A stretch of DNA of 64,000 nt from Clostridiales bacterium (GCA_012839185.1 DUNU01000019.1:1-64000), one strand, 5' to 3'; positions 44,912 through 55,676 are shown, counted from the stretch's first letter. Made by a program: numbers and translations. The notes: a model not told the origin generated them from the sequence alone.

Positions 44912-47140
44912 ATGTTAATTGCAAAAATCGCACTTGAAAAGACGACGATCGTGTTTGACATGCTCTATTCCTATGTCGTACCTTCAGACTGCGGTTTTAT
45001 TGCAAAGGGTATGCGTGTTCTGGTGCCTTTCGGTCGCGGAAATACACAAAGGCAGGGAATAGTTTTTGAGCTTTGCGAATCAGATGATACGGAAGAATTA
45101 AAGTATATCGAACATATACTTGATGAAAAAGCCGTACTTTCAGACGAGATGCTTTTGCTTTCAAAATGGCTTGCTGAACGTACTTTCTGCACTTTATATG
45201 AAGCTGCCAAAGCGATGCTCCCGACAGGGCTTATGTTCAGATCGGACGGCAAGAGGCGGGTTGGTGACGCAAAAGTTAAAACGGCAGTATTAAATGTTCC
45301 CGATGAAGAATTTGATGATATAGTGCCGACACTTACTGAGAAACAGCAGAGTGTTATGAATGTTCTTCGGGATATGGATGCGGCGGCAATAAAAGAGATT
45401 TGCTATTTTACCGGTGTTGGCGAGGATGTTGTTAAACGTCTTGCAAAAAAGGGATTGCTTACTTTGGTCGACGAGGAGATATATCGCAGACCTTATATAC
45501 GTGAAGTTAGCCCTGTCCGTGATGAAATTGTTTTTACCGAAGAACAGAATGCTGCGTATACCGCTTTTTCGGATGATATGAAAAAAGAAAACGGTGGTGC
45601 CGGACTTTTGTTCGGTGTTACCGGAAGCGGCAAGACGAAAGTTTATATGAAACTTATCGATGATTGTCTTGATAAGGGTCAGAGTTGTATCCTGATGGTT
45701 CCCGAAATATCATTGACTCCGCAGGCTCTTTCCATATTTTATTCCCGATATGGCGATACCGTTGCTGTTGTTCACTCCGCTCTTTCGATGGGTGAGAGGC
45801 TTGACGAATTTAAGCGAATTCAAAGCGGAGAAGCTCGACTTGTAATTGGCACTCGTTCTGCGGTATTTTCTCCGGTACAAAATCTTAAACTGATTATTAT
45901 CGACGAGGAGCAGGAACATACCTATAAATCCGAGCGTTCTCCGAGATATGATGCGAGACAGGTTGCAAATTTTCGTTCAGCATATAATAAAGGTTATACT
46001 CTTCTGGTTTCTGCAACTCCTTCGATTGAGACGTATACTATTGCAAAAAGCGGGAAATATACATTAGCAAAGCTTGAAAATCGCTATGGCTCGGCTGTTT
46101 TGCCGAGAGTTCTGACAGTCGATATGAGTCAGAAATTTGAACTTATTTCCAATGCGATAAGTCAGGAGATGGCAGAGGCATTAAAAGAGAATCTGGATAA
46201 GGGGCAACAGTCACTTTTATTGTTAAATCGCAGAGGATTTAATACTTTCATCGCTTGCACATCCTGTAAGCATGTTGTTACTTGTAAAAATTGCAGCATT
46301 TCACTCACTTATCACAGTGCAAATAACCGTTTGCTTTGTCATTATTGCGGTTATTCACAAACTGTCCCCGAAAACTGTTCCGAATGCAATGAAAAGACCG
46401 TTCGATATTCAGGTTTCGGTACACAGCGAATTGAAGAAGAATTAAAAATGATGCTTCCTGATGCTCGGATTCTTCGTATGGATGCCGATACGACAATGGC
46501 AAAATTTTCTCACGAAAAAAAATTAAAACAATTTCACGATGGGGAATATGATATTCTTTTAGGCACTCAGATGGTTGCAAAAGGACTAGATTTCCCTAAC
46601 GTTACATTTGTAGGTGTCGTTTCCGTCGACAGTCAGCTTTATAACGACGATTACCGCAGCATGGAACAGACATTCGCTCTTCTGATGCAGGTTGTCGGTC
46701 GTTCCGGACGAGGCGAGATTAAGGGTACTGCGATGATTCAGACCATTCAGCCCGAAAGTGATATTATCCGTCTGGCTGCCGCACAGGATTATGAAACTTA
46801 TTACGATATGGAAATGGCAATCAGGAAGACAATGATTTATCCTCCGTATTGTGATCTTTGTACCATAAGTTTAAGTGGTAAAGATGAACGGCAGGTTGTC
46901 GAAGCTTCTAAAAAGTGGTTCGATTTACTTGTCGAAAAGAATAAAGGGGAATATTCCGATTCGGGAATTATCGTTTTAGGACCTGCTCCCGCGAGAATAT
47001 TAAAAATGGGCAATAAATATCATTATCGTCTGATTATTAAATGTAAGAATACCACTCGTTTTCGTGATATGATTCGTGCCGTTGTGTATGATTTTGCGAA
47101 AGTGAGAGAATATAAAGATATAAACGTTACGATAGAATGA
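44912..47140 (+). CDS. priA: Primosomal protein N' (replication restart helicase PriA)
   Basis: PriA is a 3'-5' helicase that restarts stalled replication forks. The 742-residue protein has an N-terminal DNA-binding domain, Walker [26 protein letters not shown] (motif II/DEAH-like), a zinc-binding insertion with [13 protein letters not shown] and CHYCGY...CSEC, and helicase motifs [14 protein letters not shown] and QVVGRSGRG. It is followed by def with 7 bp between. Confidence 0.96.
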   Translation: MLIAKIALEKTTIVFDMLYSYVVPSDCGFIAKGMRVLVPFGRGNTQRQGIVFELCESDDTEELKYIEHILDEKAVLSDEMLLLSKWLAERTFCTLYEAAKAMLPTGLMFRSDGKRRVGDAKVKTAVLNVPDEEFDDIVPTLTEKQQSVMNVLRDMDAAAIKEICYFTGVGEDVVKRLAKKGLLTLVDEEIYRRPYIREVSPVRDEIVFTEEQNAAYTAFSDDMKKENGGAGLLFGVTGSGKTKVYMKLIDDCLDKGQSCILMVPEISLTPQALSIFYSRYGDTVAVVHSALSMGERLDEFKRIQSGEARLVIGTRSAVFSPVQNLKLIIIDEEQEHTYKSERSPRYDARQVANFRSAYNKGYTLLVSATPSIETYTIAKSGKYTLAKLENRYGSAVLPRVLTVDMSQKFELISNAISQEMAEALKENLDKGQQSLLLLNRRGFNTFIACTSCKHVVTCKNCSISLTYHSANNRLLCHYCGYSQTVPENCSECNEKTVRYSGFGTQRIEEELKMMLPDARILRMDADTTMAKFSHEKKLKQFHDGEYDILLGTQMVAKGLDFPNVTFVGVVSVDSQLYNDDYRSMEQTFALLMQVVGRSGRGEIKGTAMIQTIQPESDIIRLAAAQDYETYYDMEMAIRKTMIYPPYCDLCTISLSGKDERQVVEASKKWFDLLVEKNKGEYSDSGIIVLGPAPARILKMGNKYHYRLIIKCKNTTRFRDMIRAVVYDFAKVREYKDINVTIE

Positions 47141-47147
47141 GGTCAAA

Positions 47148-47639
47148 ATGGCAGTAAGAAATATTTTAACTGATAACGAACCTTTACTCCGGAAAAAGAG
47201 CCGTGTTGTCGAAAAATTTGACGACAGATTACATGCTTTGCTTGACGACATGAAAGATACTTTAAGATCTGTCGGCGGTGTCGGTCTTGCTGCTCCGCAG
47301 GTCGGAATATTAAAGCGGGTTGTTATTGTTGATTTTGAAGAAGATAATATTTTTATGGAGCTTGTCAACCCTGAAATTACAGAAAGCAGAGGTTCGCAAT
47401 GTGAGGTTGAAGCCTGTCTTTCAGTTCCGCTTCGACAAGGCAAAGTTATTCGTCCCGCAAAGGTTGTTGTAAAAGCTCAGGACAGATTCGGTGAATGGCA
47501 CGAATATGAAGGAGAAGACCTTTTGGCACGTTGTTTTTGCCATGAACTCGACCATCTTGACGGTGTTTTATATATTGACAAGATTGCTCCCGGAGAGGAA
47601 ATTACATATACTGAATATGATTTCGGTGATGAAGAATGA
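47148..47639 (+). CDS. def: Peptide deformylase
   Basis: Def removes the N-formyl group from new proteins. The 163-residue protein has motif 1 [10 protein letters not shown], motif 2 EACLSVP and motif 3 [15 protein letters not shown]. Motif 2 is normally EGCLS; here Gly is Ala, but the metal-binding Cys is kept. It overlaps fmt by 4 bp, its usual partner. Confidence 0.96.
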   Translation: MAVRNILTDNEPLLRKKSRVVEKFDDRLHALLDDMKDTLRSVGGVGLAAPQVGILKRVVIVDFEEDNIFMELVNPEITESRGSQCEVEACLSVPLRQGKVIRPAKVVVKAQDRFGEWHEYEGEDLLARCFCHELDHLDGVLYIDKIAPGEEITYTEYDFGDEE

Positions 47640-48544
47640 AAATAGTATTTATGGGTACTCCGGATTTTGCCGTTCCGTGTCTTGACGCTCTTATCAAAGC
47701 CGGTCATGAAATTTTATGTGTGGTAACTCAGCCTGACAAGCCGCAGGGCAGGAAACAGATATTGACCGCACCACCCGTAAAGGAATTGGCTTTACAAAAC
47801 GGACTTGCTGTATTTCAACCCGAAAAGATGAAGACCGATGAGACATACGAAGAATTAAAGCAATATGATGCTGACTTTTTTGTTGTTGTTGCATACGGAA
47901 AAATTCTTCCCAAACGCATTTTGGATTTGCCGAAATATGCTTGCATAAACGTTCACGGTTCACTTTTGCCTAAATACAGAGGTGCCGCTCCGATACAGTG
48001 GGCAGTTATCAACGGAGAGACCGAAACCGGCGTAACCACAATGCTTATGAACGAAGGACTTGATACCGGAGATATGCTCATGACATTGAAAACTCCGATT
48101 GAAAAGTCAGAAACTGCCGGCGAACTTTTTGACAGATTGGCAAAATTATCTCCCGCTCTTCTTTTGGAAACCTTGGAGAAATATGCATCGGGTGAGATTA
48201 AACCCATACCGCAAAATCACGATGAGGCTACCTTTGCACCACCGTTATCAAAAGATATGGCAGTTCTTGATTGGTCTTTGTCAAGCGAAACACTTTACAA
48301 CCATATTCGGGGACTTAATCCATGGCCTGTCGCAATAGGTGATATAAACGGAAACAAATTAAAGATTTTCAGCAGTGAATTGATTGATATAACGAGCGAA
48401 AAACCTTTCGGAACAGCCTATGCCGAGGACGGCAAAATTGCAGTCGTTTGCGGTGATGCGAAGGTGTTATATCTGACTGAGATTCAGTTCCCCGGTTCAA
48501 AAAGGATGAAAACAGTTGACTTCCTGCGAGGTCGATCAATATGA
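47636..48544 (+). CDS. fmt: Methionyl-tRNA formyltransferase
   Basis: Fmt formylates initiator Met-tRNA using 10-formyl-THF. The 302-residue protein starts [20 protein letters not shown], has the formyltransferase motif [20 protein letters not shown] and a C-terminal domain with [11 protein letters not shown]. The length is standard. It follows def with a 4-bp overlap. Confidence 0.96.
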   Translation: MKIVFMGTPDFAVPCLDALIKAGHEILCVVTQPDKPQGRKQILTAPPVKELALQNGLAVFQPEKMKTDETYEELKQYDADFFVVVAYGKILPKRILDLPKYACINVHGSLLPKYRGAAPIQWAVINGETETGVTTMLMNEGLDTGDMLMTLKTPIEKSETAGELFDRLAKLSPALLLETLEKYASGEIKPIPQNHDEATFAPPLSKDMAVLDWSLSSETLYNHIRGLNPWPVAIGDINGNKLKIFSSELIDITSEKPFGTAYAEDGKIAVVCGDAKVLYLTEIQFPGSKRMKTVDFLRGRSI

Positions 48545-48557
48545 AAGAGAGGATAAT

Positions 48558-49247
48558 ATGCCTGATTCAACATATTTATATTTAGTATTGGTTCTGCCTG
48601 CGTTCATTATTTCGCTGATAGCACAGGCTATGGTCAAGTCGCAGTACAGAAAATATTCAAGGGTTGCAAGCCGTTCCGGATATACCGGAGCATCTGCTGC
48701 TCAGGCACTGCTTTATGCACACGGCATTACGGATGTGTCTATCGTTCAGGGCAGAGGCACATTGTCCGACCATTTCAACCCGAGAACAAACACAATAAGC
48801 TTGTCACAGGGAGTATTTAATTCAAACTCCATTGCGGCAATCGGAATAGCTTGTCACGAGGCAGGACATGCAGTTCAACACGCAACGGGATATATGCCGA
48901 TAAAAGTCAGAAACGCATTTGTTCCCGTATGCACATTCGCATCCTATGCGGGAATACCGCTTGCACTTATCGGATATTGGCTCGGTTTGGGTTCTTTGGT
49001 ATATATCGGTCTGGGGCTTTATGCTGCAATATTACTTTTCCAATTATTGACTCTCCCCGTTGAATTAAATGCAAGCTCAAGGGCGATTGCAATTATTGAA
49101 GATAAAGGAATGTTGCGTGAAAATGAGCTTGTAGGAGCGAAAAAAGTGCTTCGTGCAGCCGCAATGACCTATGTTGCATCACTTTTGGTAACGCTTGCAA
49201 ACTTACTTCGCTTTATTTCCCTATTTACCGGGAGGCGTAGGCGTTGA
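48558..49247 (+). CDS. Zinc metallopeptidase, YugP family
   Basis: ATG 48558 (AGAGAGGATAAT before it) gives 229 residues. The membrane protein has an N-terminal helix, SQGVFNSNSIAAIGIACHEAGHAVQHATGY with the zinc motif HEAGH, several hydrophobic segments and VELNASSRAI (third ligand region). It is a DUF2268/YugP-type peptidase of unknown target. It is inserted in the fmt-rsmB interval, which is otherwise contiguous in Bacillus, and overlaps rsmB. Confidence 0.92.
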   Translation: MPDSTYLYLVLVLPAFIISLIAQAMVKSQYRKYSRVASRSGYTGASAAQALLYAHGITDVSIVQGRGTLSDHFNPRTNTISLSQGVFNSNSIAAIGIACHEAGHAVQHATGYMPIKVRNAFVPVCTFASYAGIPLALIGYWLGLGSLVYIGLGLYAAILLFQLLTLPVELNASSRAIAIIEDKGMLRENELVGAKKVLRAAAMTYVASLLVTLANLLRFISLFTGRRRR

Positions 49248-50524
49248 CACCTGCAAGAAATGCTGCATACAGAATACTCTATGATGTGTTTTCAAACGGT
49301 GCATATTCAAATATAGCAATTGATGAATATCTGCAAAAAAACAATTTGGATAATCGTGATTCGGCTCTTGCAGTTGCTCTTGTAAATACTGTCATTGAGC
49401 GAAAAATCACGCTTGAATACAACTTAAAATTGTATCTTTCACAGTCGATAAAGAAATTAAATCCGACGGTTTATATCGCACTTATGCTCGGTTCGGCACA
49501 AATTTTGTTCTTTGATAAAATCCCCGATTCAGCCGCCGTAAATGAAAGCGTTGAGCTTGTACGAAAAAATAAATGTCAGTTTGCTACAGGTTTGGTCAAT
49601 GCGGTATTACGTAAAATTTCTGCTGCGGGTTTAATTTTGCCGACGGAAAATGCCGATGAATATTTGAGTGTAAAATACTCATTTCCACTTGATTTTGTTG
49701 ATATGCTTATTGATCGTTTCGGCAGAGAATCGGCAATAAGTTTTATGGAGAATACTCTTGAAAACACAGCAATAATTTGCCGGTTAAATACGCTTAAAGC
49801 CGACTCCAAAGGGCTTTGTGATGCACTTGAGAAAGATGACGCGAGAGTTACATTTATTGATGAAAAAGCATTTATCTTGGAAAGTGAAAAAGCACTAAAC
49901 AACGTGTCGGCATTTAATGACGGACTGTTTTTCGTTCAGGATATTTCTTCACAAAAATGTGCAGATATTTTGGATGCAAAAGCCGGCGAAACCGTTTTGG
50001 ATGTGTGTGCAGCTCCCGGCGGAAAGAGTTTTTCCTGTGCGATAAATATGAACAACGAGGGAATTGTTTACTCCTGCGATATTCATGAACACAAACTCAG
50101 ACTTATTGAAAATATGGCTGAACGGTTGGGAATTTCGATAATAAAGACCGAACTTGCCGATGGTACGGACAAAGCCGTTACATATCCGGAATGTGACAGG
50201 GTACTATGTGATGTGCCTTGTTCGGGACTTGGTGTAGTCGGAAAGAAACCGGAGATCAAATATAAAGATTTTGCCGAGTTTGAAGGGCTTTCCAAAATAC
50301 AATACTCGATATTGCAAAATGCTTCTCGATTTGTCAGAGCGGACGGAGTGTTGATATATTCAACCTGTACGATAAGACGGGAAGAAAATGAAGAGATAGT
50401 CGAGAAGTTTATTAAAAACAATGATAAGTTTATGCTTGAATATGAAGAAACATTGTTGCCTGATAAAAATGGCAGTGACGGCTTTTTTATAGCAAAGCTT
50501 ATCTGTAAGGACAAAAATGACTGA
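49244..50524 (+). CDS. rsmB: 16S rRNA (cytosine-967-C5)-methyltransferase RsmB
   Basis: The 426-residue protein starts at TTG 49244, overlapping the stop of the peptidase gene, with GGAGGCG upstream. It has an N-terminal NusB-like RNA-binding domain (AYRILYDVFSNGAYSNIAID), the SAM motif VLDVCAAPGGKS and the catalytic Cys motifs DVPCSGLGVVGKKPEIK and STCTI. The Bacillus equivalent is yloM. Overlap with rlmN is 8 bp. Confidence 0.95.
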   Translation: MTPARNAAYRILYDVFSNGAYSNIAIDEYLQKNNLDNRDSALAVALVNTVIERKITLEYNLKLYLSQSIKKLNPTVYIALMLGSAQILFFDKIPDSAAVNESVELVRKNKCQFATGLVNAVLRKISAAGLILPTENADEYLSVKYSFPLDFVDMLIDRFGRESAISFMENTLENTAIICRLNTLKADSKGLCDALEKDDARVTFIDEKAFILESEKALNNVSAFNDGLFFVQDISSQKCADILDAKAGETVLDVCAAPGGKSFSCAINMNNEGIVYSCDIHEHKLRLIENMAERLGISIIKTELADGTDKAVTYPECDRVLCDVPCSGLGVVGKKPEIKYKDFAEFEGLSKIQYSILQNASRFVRADGVLIYSTCTIRREENEEIVEKFIKNNDKFMLEYEETLLPDKNGSDGFFIAKLICKDKND

Positions 50525-51566
50525 AAAAACAGATATTAAATCCCTTACGCTTGATGAATTGACTGAGAGTGTAACCAAAATGGGATTGCCGAAATTCAGA
50601 GCAAGTCAGATATATAGCTGGCTGCACAAGTCATTTGTTACAGAATTTGATGAGATGACAAACATTCCAGTTTCTCTACGTCAAAAATTAGATTACAGTT
50701 TTGTTATTTTTAATTGTGCTATTGAAAAAAAGTTGGTTTCGCAGTATGATGGTACTGTTAAATATCTTCTGAGGCTTAACGACGGTGAGTTTGTCGAGAC
50801 GGTAGTAATGCGATATAAGTATGGTCTTTCGATATGTGTGTCAACACAAGTCGGCTGCAAAATGGGATGTAAATTCTGTGCATCAACGCTTGGCGGCTGT
50901 GTTAGGAATCTGACCGCATCGGAAATACTTTCGCAAGTATACACTGCTCAGAAAGATTTGGAAGAGCGTATATCACATGTTGTCCTGATGGGCATGGGTG
51001 AACCGCTTGACAATTATAAAAATGTAACAAAGTTTTTACGGCTTGTAAGTGACGAAAACGGAATAAATATCGGTATGCGAAATATTACACTTTCGACCTG
51101 TGGGCTTGTCCCGAAAATTTACGATTTGATTGAAGAAGAACTCCAGCTTACTTTATCAATCAGTTTACACGCACCGAATGACGGTATTCGGAATAAGATA
51201 ATGCCGATAAATCACAGATATAAAATAAGCGAGCTGTTGAAAACGTGTCGGGATTATACAAAGGCAACCAATCGCCGGATATCCTTCGAATATTCACTTA
51301 TAAGCGGTGTGAATGACAGCGATGAATGTGCAAGAGAACTGTCGTTAATATTAAAAGGTATGCTTGCTCATGTAAATTTAATTCCCGTAAACGAAGTTGA
51401 TGAAACAAATATGAAACGCAGCTCCGATTCGCGAGTAAAATCGTTTCAAAACATATTAGTCAAAAACGGAATAAATGCAACAATACGACGAACACTCGGA
51501 AATGACATAAATGCATCTTGCGGTCAATTAAGACGAGCAAGTGAAAAGGGAGGTCAAACGATATGA
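50517..51566 (+). CDS. rlmN: Dual-specificity RNA methyltransferase RlmN
   Basis: RlmN is a radical-SAM enzyme that methylates C2 of A2503 in 23S rRNA and A37 in some tRNAs. The 349-residue protein has the radical SAM CxxxCxxC motif CKMGCKFC, GMGEPLDNY, and the C-terminal INASCGQLR with the accessory Cys. Cfr, a resistance enzyme, shares the fold, but the length and genomic place (rsmB-rlmN-stp) favour RlmN. Confidence 0.95.
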   Translation: MTEKTDIKSLTLDELTESVTKMGLPKFRASQIYSWLHKSFVTEFDEMTNIPVSLRQKLDYSFVIFNCAIEKKLVSQYDGTVKYLLRLNDGEFVETVVMRYKYGLSICVSTQVGCKMGCKFCASTLGGCVRNLTASEILSQVYTAQKDLEERISHVVLMGMGEPLDNYKNVTKFLRLVSDENGINIGMRNITLSTCGLVPKIYDLIEEELQLTLSISLHAPNDGIRNKIMPINHRYKISELLKTCRDYTKATNRRISFEYSLISGVNDSDECARELSLILKGMLAHVNLIPVNEVDETNMKRSSDSRVKSFQNILVKNGINATIRRTLGNDINASCGQLRRASEKGGQTI

Positions 51567-52288
51567 ATGTAGTAGGAAAAACCGATGTAGGTTTAGTCCG
51601 AGAAATCAATGAAGACTATTTTTCCGTAACGGATTGTGCCGGGGGGAAATTATGTGTGCTTTGTGACGGTATGGGCGGTCACAATGCGGGAGAAGTTGCA
51701 AGCAAGATTGCAGCTGAAACGATTTCCGGCTACCTTGTCGAGAATCTTGCTCAAAATATGTCCGATGATGATATTGCAACACACTTTGATAATGCTATTA
51801 AAAAAGCAAATGACGAAGTTTTAAAGGTTGCCGATTTAAATCCGCAGAATGAAGGCATGGGAACAACCGTTGTTATAGCATTGTTCGTTGACAATGTCTT
51901 GTTCTTAAGTCATGTCGGCGACTCAAGATGTTATCTGATTCGAGAAGGCGTTTTAATCGGACTTACCAAAGACCATTCTCTTATGCAACAAATGCTTGAC
52001 AATGGGGAAATTTCCGAAGATTCAATTGAGAATTTCCCGTTTAAGAATGTCATTACCCGTTGTATAGGCACTTCAGAAGGTGTATCCGGTGATTTTGCAA
52101 TATTTGAGACAGAAACCGATGATATCATTTTGATGTGCAGTGACGGGTTGACAAATTATTGTTCAAGTGAAGATATTGTTTATGCGGTTATTGGTGACAG
52201 CTTTGAAGAATCTGCAGACAGATTAGTTGAAAAAGCGAAAGATGGCGGCGGCGGAGATAATATTACCGTTGTGCTTATCCAGAATTAA
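51563..52288 (+). CDS. stp: PP2C-family serine/threonine phosphatase (Stp/PrpC)
   Basis: This 241-residue phosphatase has the PP2C motifs VREINEDYF, CDGMGGHNAGEVAS, HVGDSRCYL and CSDGLTNY with DNITVVL. It should reverse phosphorylation by the PASTA kinase encoded 13 bp downstream, as PrpC does with PrkC in Bacillus. It overlaps rlmN by 4 bp. Confidence 0.95.
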   Translation: MNVVGKTDVGLVREINEDYFSVTDCAGGKLCVLCDGMGGHNAGEVASKIAAETISGYLVENLAQNMSDDDIATHFDNAIKKANDEVLKVADLNPQNEGMGTTVVIALFVDNVLFLSHVGDSRCYLIREGVLIGLTKDHSLMQQMLDNGEISEDSIENFPFKNVITRCIGTSEGVSGDFAIFETETDDIILMCSDGLTNYCSSEDIVYAVIGDSFEESADRLVEKAKDGGGGDNITVVLIQN

Positions 52289-52301
52289 GGGGGGAATCTG
52301 A

Positions 52302-54572
52302 ATGGAAAATTTTGTAGGAAAAATACTTGGAAACAGATATAAAGTAAGAAATGAAATCGGCTCCGGCGGTATGGCAGTCGTTTATAAGGCTTTCGATACA
52401 ATAGAACAACGTGATGTTGCCATTAAGGTTCTCAAGGATGAACATATGGCAAGCGATGAATACAGAAAGCGTTTTCGTGATGAATCTCGTTCTTTGAGTT
52501 TGCTTTCTCATCCGAATATCGTAAAAGTTTATGATGTTTCTTTCGGTGAGAATCTTCAATACATTGTTATGGAATATATCAACGGTATCACTCTCAAAGA
52601 ATATATCGAAAGGGCAAAGGCAGTTTCATGGAAATATGCACTTTATTTCATCACTCAGATATTGAAAGCTCTTCAGCATGCTCATGATAAGGGTATTATT
52701 CATCGTGACATCAAACCGCAAAATATTATGGTTCTGTCAAACGGTGAAATTAAGGTTACTGACTTTGGTATTGCTAAATTCAGCCGTGCCGACACAAACA
52801 CTTTAACCCAAAACGGTATAGCTATCGGTTCAGCCCACTATATCAGTCCAGAACAGGCAAGAGGTGATAAGATAGATACAAGAGCTGACCTATATTCAGT
52901 CGGTGTAGTTCTTTATGAAATGCTTACCGGTCAGCTTCCGTTTAAGGCAGATTCTCTTGTAACCGTTGCCTTGATGCAGGTTCAAAGTGAACCTTTAAGA
53001 CCTTCTAAGATCAATCCGCAAATTCCGAAGGGACTTGAGCAAATTACACTTCGTGCCATGCAAAAGAGCACACGAGATCGCTATCAGACGGCTGCTGAAA
53101 TGCTTCTTGATCTTGAAACTATGAAAAACGACCCACTGACAGTATTCGACTATCCACTGAATACCGTTCCGGCAACAATAAGGACAAATCAAGGCGGAGC
53201 CGAACAGCAAGCAGGAACTCAAGGGGGAACTCCCGTTGTGCGTCGTCCCGTTACTCCTGCCCCTGTTGTTAAAGAAGAGCCTGAATATGAGGAAATCAAG
53301 ACAGACAAGGGCAATGTTACCATTCCGATTCTTGTTGTTGTCTTGGTTCTTCTCTTGGCTGGTGTCGGTGTTGTCGGCTTCAAAGTATATAAGAATTTCT
53401 TTGCCGCCGATTATGTTGAAGTGCCGCAATTTATCGGTGAGGCATATGAGGATGTAATAAGTAAATATGGTGAAGAATGGAAATTTGAATCTGAACCCGA
53501 GCTTGTCTATGACTCTGAATATGACGAAGGCATTGTTTGTGACCAGTCGGAAGATGCCGGCAGCAAGGTTAAAAAAGGAACTACAATAACACTTTCCGTT
53601 GCAGCTGATGCTGCTACCGTTGCTGTTCCCGAAATTATCGGTATGCAGTCTGCCGAGGCTATGCAACTTCTTAAGTCATATAACTTTACCGTTAAGACAA
53701 AAGCAGTTGCCGACGAAGATAAAGAAGAAGGCGAAGTTATTAAATGCGAGCCCGATGTCGGAACAATGGCACCGAGTCGTTCCACCGTAACCATTTATGT
53801 CGTAAGTCACGGTGTTATTGTCAAGGTTCCGGATGTATTGGGCAAAACCGAAGAAGAGGCAAAGAATATTCTTCAGGATGCCGGTCTTAAGGTAGTCATT
53901 GCAAAAGGACCGAGCGATCCCGACAAGGAAGGTTTGGTTGTTAAACAGTCTGTTGATGAAAATACTGAAGTTGCAAGTGATACTGAGATCACTATTACAA
54001 TAGGTACAGGTGTTCCTGCTGTTGTCGAAAGTAAATTTACTCTTCAGCTTCCCAATGATAATTCTAAAAAAGTCAAGCTTGTATGCAGGTTAAACGACAA
54101 AGAAATTTCATCCATTGATGCTGAGCTTGACGGCAGTGATGTTGATATTGCAGTCAAGGGTAGCGGCGATGGGAATAAAATCAAAGTTTATATTGACAAC
54201 ACACTATACTTTGAAGCAGATGCCGTTTTTGATGATAAAGACCTTGTTTTGAGCAATGAAAAGACATACTCCTATGCCGCTCAGACAACTGTTGTTACCA
54301 CAACAGAAGCTGTAAGAAAGAGAGTTCCTGATGTAACCGGTATGACAAAAGAACGTGCTTTGAGCGAACTCAGAAGTCTTGGATTTACCAATATAGTTAT
54401 AGAAGAAATCCAAAATTCAAATGAGACGAAGAATGTTATTTTCGACCAGACTCCTGCTGACAGTGTCGAATATTCATTAAACACCTCTATTACTCTTTAT
54501 ATCGCAGTTGAATCCGCAAATGAAAACCCCGCAACTCCCACCACCGTGATTGACGTTGACGTGGATGGCTGA
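52302..54572 (+). CDS. pknB: Serine/threonine protein kinase with four PASTA domains
   Basis: The 756-residue PrkC/PknB kinase has a Gly loop GSGGMAVV (20-27), Lys42, HRDIKPQN (134-141) and DFG (154-156). One membrane helix (about 339-362) precedes extracellular PASTA domains at about 372-435, 440-502, 507-569 and 674-736. Between the third and fourth lies an extra beta-rich segment (575-660) not of PASTA type. It senses cell-wall muropeptides and signals on growth, division and spore germination in relatives. It is flanked by stp and rsgA. Confidence 0.95.
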   Translation: MENFVGKILGNRYKVRNEIGSGGMAVVYKAFDTIEQRDVAIKVLKDEHMASDEYRKRFRDESRSLSLLSHPNIVKVYDVSFGENLQYIVMEYINGITLKEYIERAKAVSWKYALYFITQILKALQHAHDKGIIHRDIKPQNIMVLSNGEIKVTDFGIAKFSRADTNTLTQNGIAIGSAHYISPEQARGDKIDTRADLYSVGVVLYEMLTGQLPFKADSLVTVALMQVQSEPLRPSKINPQIPKGLEQITLRAMQKSTRDRYQTAAEMLLDLETMKNDPLTVFDYPLNTVPATIRTNQGGAEQQAGTQGGTPVVRRPVTPAPVVKEEPEYEEIKTDKGNVTIPILVVVLVLLLAGVGVVGFKVYKNFFAADYVEVPQFIGEAYEDVISKYGEEWKFESEPELVYDSEYDEGIVCDQSEDAGSKVKKGTTITLSVAADAATVAVPEIIGMQSAEAMQLLKSYNFTVKTKAVADEDKEEGEVIKCEPDVGTMAPSRSTVTIYVVSHGVIVKVPDVLGKTEEEAKNILQDAGLKVVIAKGPSDPDKEGLVVKQSVDENTEVASDTEITITIGTGVPAVVESKFTLQLPNDNSKKVKLVCRLNDKEISSIDAELDGSDVDIAVKGSGDGNKIKVYIDNTLYFEADAVFDDKDLVLSNEKTYSYAAQTTVVTTTEAVRKRVPDVTGMTKERALSELRSLGFTNIVIEEIQNSNETKNVIFDQTPADSVEYSLNTSITLYIAVESANENPATPTTVIDVDVDG

Positions 54573-55443
54573 TTCCGGAATTATTATCAGAGCTTTGTCC
54601 GGTTTCTATTTTGTAGAGCTCTGGAACGGTGAGATTGTTCAATGTCGTGCCAGGGGTTTATTTCGCAAAAAAGAAATATCTCCCTTGGTCGGCGATGCCG
54701 TCGAGATTGAGCGAGAGAGAGAAACGGGAACGGTATCAAAGATATTTCCACGAAAAAATGAATTAAAAAGACCGCCGATTGCAAACATCGACAGCTTGAT
54801 TATTGTTTCCTCGGTTGTTGAACCAAATCCCAACCTTTTGATTATCGACAAACTTACTGCTTTGTGCCAAAGAAAAAATATCGAACCGGTTGTAATTTTC
54901 TCAAAATCCGACTTGGCGGATGCCTCTGAATATGTAAGTATTTATGAAAAAGTCGGCATGCAAAGTTTTGCTTTTTCATCTGTTACAGGAGAAAATGTTG
55001 ACAAATTTGAATCTTTGTTTGCAAATAAAATTTGTTGTCTGACCGGAAATTCCGGTGTAGGTAAATCCTCGCTTATCAATAAACTCATCCCTGAATTGGA
55101 GCTTGAAACAAATGCCATTTCAAGAACTTTGGGACGTGGAAAACACACTACAAGAGTTGTAAGTTTATATCCCTATGCAAACGGACTTATTGCTGATACC
55201 CCCGGTTTTTCAGTTGTTGATTTCGAGACCGGAGAGAGAATATACAAGGAAGATTTACCCGATTGTTTTATTGAGTTTAAGCAGTTTGCCAATGAATGTA
55301 AATTCTCGCAAAATTGCTCACATCGTACTGATTTGGACTGTGCGGTAAGGCAAGCCGTTGTGGATAAGCTCATCCCTGAATCCCGATATCAAAGCTATCT
55401 GCAAATATATGATGAAGTAAAAGACCTCAGACCCTATAACTGA
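54565..55443 (+). CDS. rsgA: Ribosome small-subunit GTPase RsgA
   Basis: RsgA is a circularly permuted GTPase in 30S maturation (CpgA in Bacillus). ATG 54565 lies inside the end of pknB and gives 292 residues. An N-terminal OB fold is followed by G4 SKSDL-type (VIFSKSDL), G1 CLTGNSGVGKSSLINKL, G3 DTPGFS and a C-terminal zinc motif with CKFSQNCSH and CAVRQA. No strong ribosome binding site is seen, so coupling to pknB translation is likely. Confidence 0.95.
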   Translation: MADSGIIIRALSGFYFVELWNGEIVQCRARGLFRKKEISPLVGDAVEIERERETGTVSKIFPRKNELKRPPIANIDSLIIVSSVVEPNPNLLIIDKLTALCQRKNIEPVVIFSKSDLADASEYVSIYEKVGMQSFAFSSVTGENVDKFESLFANKICCLTGNSGVGKSSLINKLIPELELETNAISRTLGRGKHTTRVVSLYPYANGLIADTPGFSVVDFETGERIYKEDLPDCFIEFKQFANECKFSQNCSHRTDLDCAVRQAVVDKLIPESRYQSYLQIYDEVKDLRPYN

Positions 55444-55444
55444 T

Positions 55445-55474
55445 AAAAGGCGGTGAAAGCCCCGCCTTTTATTA
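55445..55474 (+). terminator. Terminator of the rsgA operon
   Basis: AAAAGGCGG (55445-55453) and CCGCCTTTT (55462-55470) form a stem followed by ATTAT. It closes the long plus-strand gene block. Confidence 0.85.
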
Positions 55475-55495
55475 TATTCTATTCTTGCCACGAAA

Positions 55496-55519
55496 CAAAA
55501 ATGGCTGCCAAATGGCAAC
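55496..55519 (-). terminator. Terminator after the distal tRNA-Thr-like remnant
   Basis: On the minus strand GGTTGCC and GGCAGCC form a hairpin followed by ATTTTTG. It is the equivalent of the terminators at 55677-55704 and 55853-55884, each after one tRNA-Thr 3' end or copy. Confidence 0.7.
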
Positions 55520-55650
55520 CGTTTTAATTGGAGCTGATGACCGGATTCGAATGCTGACGCATTCGCTGCTCGCTTCGCTCAATCCTATTTATAACGCAGC
55601 TCACTCCGCTTGCGGCGAACCGTTCGCTATGCGTAGTCGGTTCGAATCCT
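55515..55650 (-). repeat. Distal 180-bp-period repeat with defective tRNA-Thr 3' end
   Basis: This 136-bp unit matches 55695-55830 with four mismatches. On the minus strand it ends in the tRNA-Thr acceptor and T-arm half (TTCGAATCCGGTCATCAGCT) but lacks D-arm and anticodon arm; the remaining 5' part is a GC-rich inverted region (AGCGAACGGTTCGCCGC). No ORF is supported. Confidence 0.85.
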
Positions 55651-55676
55651 GCTATTGATTATTTGATTTACAAAAA

